Positions 5,470-6,899 of a DNA stretch of 6,899 nucleotides are shown here, piece after piece (the stretch's first letter is position 1; every line of letters starts with the position of its first letter). The notes under the pieces are model-generated. The model was given only the letters and a program-made list of their open reading frames with translations. It was not told the origin of the DNA and made no database searches. Source of the DNA: CAMAVH01 sp036500145 (lineage in GTDB: Bacteria; Pseudomonadota; Alphaproteobacteria; SMXQ01); the NCBI GenBank assembly GCA_036500145.1, contig DASYCO010000026.1:1-6899 (forward strand). Direction: 5' to 3'. Made by a program: the position numbers and the translations under genes.

Positions 5470-6093
5470 TTGGCCAATCATCTCCATCAGAACGACCTGC
5501 CCGACGGCCTCAGCTTCGGCTCGAGCGTCGCGGTCGATTCCGAAACCATGGGCCTGCGCCACCTGCGCGACCGCCTTTGCCTCGTCCAGCTCTCGGCCGG
5601 CGACGGCGACTGCCACCTCGTCCAGTTTCCGGGGCCCATCGCCGAGCGGCCCTACAAGGCGCCCAACCTGGCGGCGCTGATGGCCGACCCGAAGGTCACC
5701 AAGCTCTTCCATTTCGCGCGCTTCGACGTCGCGGCGATCAAGTACTACCTCGGCGTCGACTGCCAGTCCGTCTACTGCACCAAGATCGCCTCGCGCCTGG
5801 TGCGCACCTTCACCGACCGCCATTCGCTGAAGGACCTCTGCCGCGAACTGGTCGGCGTCGACCTGTCGAAGCAGCAGCAGAGCTCCGACTGGGGCGCCGC
5901 CAAGCTCACCCCCGAGCAGCTCGACTACGCCGCCTCCGACGTCCTCTACCTGCACGCCATCAAGGCCAAGCTCGACGCCATGCTGCTGCGCGAGGGCCGC
6001 ATGGAGCTGGCCGAAGCCTGCTTCCGCTTCCTCCCGGCGCGCGCCAATCTCGACATCGGCGGCTGGGCCGAAGACGACATTTTCGCCCATTGA
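5470..6093 (+). CDS. rnd: Ribonuclease D, short form (DEDDy 3'-5' exonuclease)
   Basis: RNase D trims the 3' ends of tRNA precursors and other small RNAs in the cytoplasm using two metal ions. The 207-residue product has the complete DEDDy set. Asp23 and Glu25 lie in AVDSETMGL (Exo I), Asp86 in FHFARFDVA (Exo II), and Tyr153 and Asp157 in YAASDVLYL (Exo III). It lacks the C-terminal HRDC domains of the roughly 375-residue E. coli enzyme. Short forms like this are common in Alphaproteobacteria, so I do not read it as a truncation. TTG is the only start that keeps the N-terminal MANHLHQNDLPDGL stretch and Exo I, and AAAGGGA precedes it. It starts 28 nt after tRNA-Leu on the same strand with no terminator and little room for a promoter between, so it may be read from the tRNA promoter. 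kdsD follows after 243 bp. Confidence 0.95.
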   Translation: MANHLHQNDLPDGLSFGSSVAVDSETMGLRHLRDRLCLVQLSAGDGDCHLVQFPGPIAERPYKAPNLAALMADPKVTKLFHFARFDVAAIKYYLGVDCQSVYCTKIASRLVRTFTDRHSLKDLCRELVGVDLSKQQQSSDWGAAKLTPEQLDYAASDVLYLHAIKAKLDAMLLREGRMELAEACFRFLPARANLDIGGWAEDDIFAH

Positions 6094-6336
6094 GCCGCGC
6101 CGCCGGGCCCGCCCGGCCGGGCGGCGCCTGAGACCGGCCCAATCCCTTGCAAAAAGCTGAGGGATTCCGCCGATTTACGCCCTTTTCGCCGCCGCAAATC
6201 TTTGATTGATCCGGGCGAAGAGAGTAAACACATATAACGTCGTCGCCTCGCGTCGAGATGCTTCGCCCGCTGCCCAAGCGCGCGAACCTTCCGGCCGGCG
6301 GCCATCCGCCCCATCGACCGACACCGGCGAGAGGAC
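6094..6336. other. rnd-kdsD intergenic region
   Basis: This 243-bp stretch holds no gene. After the rnd hairpin comes a 7-bp inverted repeat, AATCCCT (6141-6147) with AGGGATT (6160-6166). A less GC-rich section at 6145-6240 is the likely site of the kdsD promoter. It contains TTGATT (6202-6207) and TATAAC (6233-6238), but their 25-bp spacing is too long for a standard pair. I therefore cannot assign the promoter confidently. Confidence 0.6.
6097..6127 (+). terminator. GC-rich hairpin after rnd, possible terminator
   Basis: GCGCCGCC (6097-6104) and GGCGGCGC (6120-6127) form an 8-bp stem four nt after the rnd stop. The loop can itself pair as CCGGGC with GCCCGG in an alternative fold. No T-tract follows, so it is not a classical intrinsic terminator. 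It could instead be a 3'-protecting stem. Confidence 0.4.
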
Positions 6337-6899
6337 ATGAAAGCTCGTACGGCCAAATCCCGCGCGACGAAGGAGACGACCGGCAAGGTCATTCCCATCA
6401 AGTCACGCCCCACGCTGCGTGCCGCCTCCAAGAACGCGCATCCCGGCGACGTGACCGCAGCCGAACGCGTCTTCGCCCTCGAAGCCGAAGGCATCGCCGC
6501 TCTCGCGCGCACGCTCGACGCCGGTTTTTCCCATGCCCTCGACCTGATGATGGCCTGCCAGGGCCGCGTCGTCGTCTCCGGCATGGGCAAGAGCGGCCAT
6601 GTCGCCCACAAGATCGCCGCCACCCTCGCCTCGACCGGCACGCCGGCCTTCTTCGTCCATCCTGGCGAAGCGAGCCATGGCGACCTCGGCATGATCACGC
6701 GCGGCGACGTCGTGCTGGCGCTGTCCAATTCCGGCGAGACCGCCGAGCTGACCGACCTCGTCGCGCACACGCGCCGCTTCCGCATTCCGCTGATCGCCAT
6801 CACCAGCCGCCGGCCGAGCTCGCTCGCCGACAATGCCGACGTGGCGCTCGTGCTGCCCGCCGTCGCCGAAGCCTGCCCCATGGGCCTGGCGCCGACGAC
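6337..6899 (+). CDS. kdsD: Arabinose-5-phosphate isomerase (KdsD/KpsF/GutQ family), N-terminal part
   Basis: This enzyme interconverts ribulose 5-phosphate and arabinose 5-phosphate, the first step toward Kdo for lipopolysaccharide, in the cytoplasm. The frame runs off the right edge after 187 codons. The full family length is about 320-330, so the end of the SIS sugar-isomerase domain and the paired CBS domains are outside. Visible family motifs are GMGKSGH (82-88, with Lys85), FFVHPGEASHGDLGM (105-119, His114), SNSGET (130-135) and EACPMGLAPT (178-187, Glu179). The ATG at 6337 has GAGAGG just upstream with unusually short spacing. It gives a basic 38-residue extension with ten Lys or Arg before the usual family start near AAERVFALE. 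A GTG at 6451 would remove it but has no ribosome binding site. In related genomes lptC, lptA, lptB and rpoN often follow; that cannot be seen here. Confidence 0.93.
   Translation, partial: MKARTAKSRATKETTGKVIPIKSRPTLRAASKNAHPGDVTAAERVFALEAEGIAALARTLDAGFSHALDLMMACQGRVVVSGMGKSGHVAHKIAATLASTGTPAFFVHPGEASHGDLGMITRGDVVLALSNSGETAELTDLVAHTRRFRIPLIAITSRRPSSLADNADVALVLPAVAEACPMGLAPT

Noticed and set aside
5139..6131. A 330-residue plus-strand frame spanning tRNA-Leu and rnd
   Set aside because: It reads straight through the tRNA gene and then lies out of frame over rnd, giving Arg/Pro/Ala-rich sequence. It is a frame shadow.
5946..6881. A 311-residue minus-strand frame opposite the rnd end and kdsD
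   Set aside because: Ser/Arg/Ala-rich shadow of kdsD with no recognisable domain. It also crosses the rnd-kdsD gap and its hairpins.

Overview
The window is a GC-rich stretch of bacterial chromosome, most likely from an alphaproteobacterium of the order Hyphomicrobiales (Rhizobiales). The basis is the gene content and protein style: a short RNase D without HRDC domains next to a KpsF/KdsD-type isomerase, an NDUFA9-like atypical SDR, and clustered GANTC sites of the CcrM type. I cannot place it below order. No mobile element, CRISPR array, prophage or toxin module is visible. Every protein-coding gene belongs to a recognisable family.

Layout. Positions 1-2553 (minus strand) carry gltD followed by the 5' part of gltB, the two subunits of NADPH-dependent glutamate synthase. 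They look like a tight operon transcribed leftward from a good sigma70-like promoter at 2871-2899, with a long structured leader of about 310 nt. Positions 2554-3129 are a divergent regulatory region holding the gltD promoter, several inverted repeats, a candidate extended -10 promoter for uppP and six of the eleven GANTC sites in the window. uppP (undecaprenyl-diphosphatase, GTG start, 3130-3954, plus strand) ends inside the first unit of a tandem repeat of about 26 bp (3945-4096). The array fills most of the gap to a convergent gene for an NDUFA9-like NAD(P)-binding SDR (4126-5076, minus strand).

After a 278-bp gap with plausible outward promoters come, on the plus strand, a tRNA-Leu(CAG) gene with encoded CCA (5355-5441), then only 28 nt later a TTG-initiated RNase D gene (5470-6093), then a 243-bp gap with inverted repeats, and the 5' part of kdsD/kpsF (6337 to the window end). 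kdsD makes arabinose 5-phosphate, the precursor of Kdo for lipopolysaccharide.

Functionally this is a housekeeping neighbourhood: nitrogen assimilation (gltDB), cell-envelope lipid carrier recycling (uppP), LPS inner-core precursor supply (kdsD) and tRNA maturation (tRNA-Leu plus rnd). I found no new multi-gene system. The parts most worth a second look are non-coding: the GANTC cluster around the uppP promoter, the repeat array seeded at the uppP stop codon, the alternative hairpins in the gltD leader, and the tRNA-RNase D arrangement with no obvious separate promoter.
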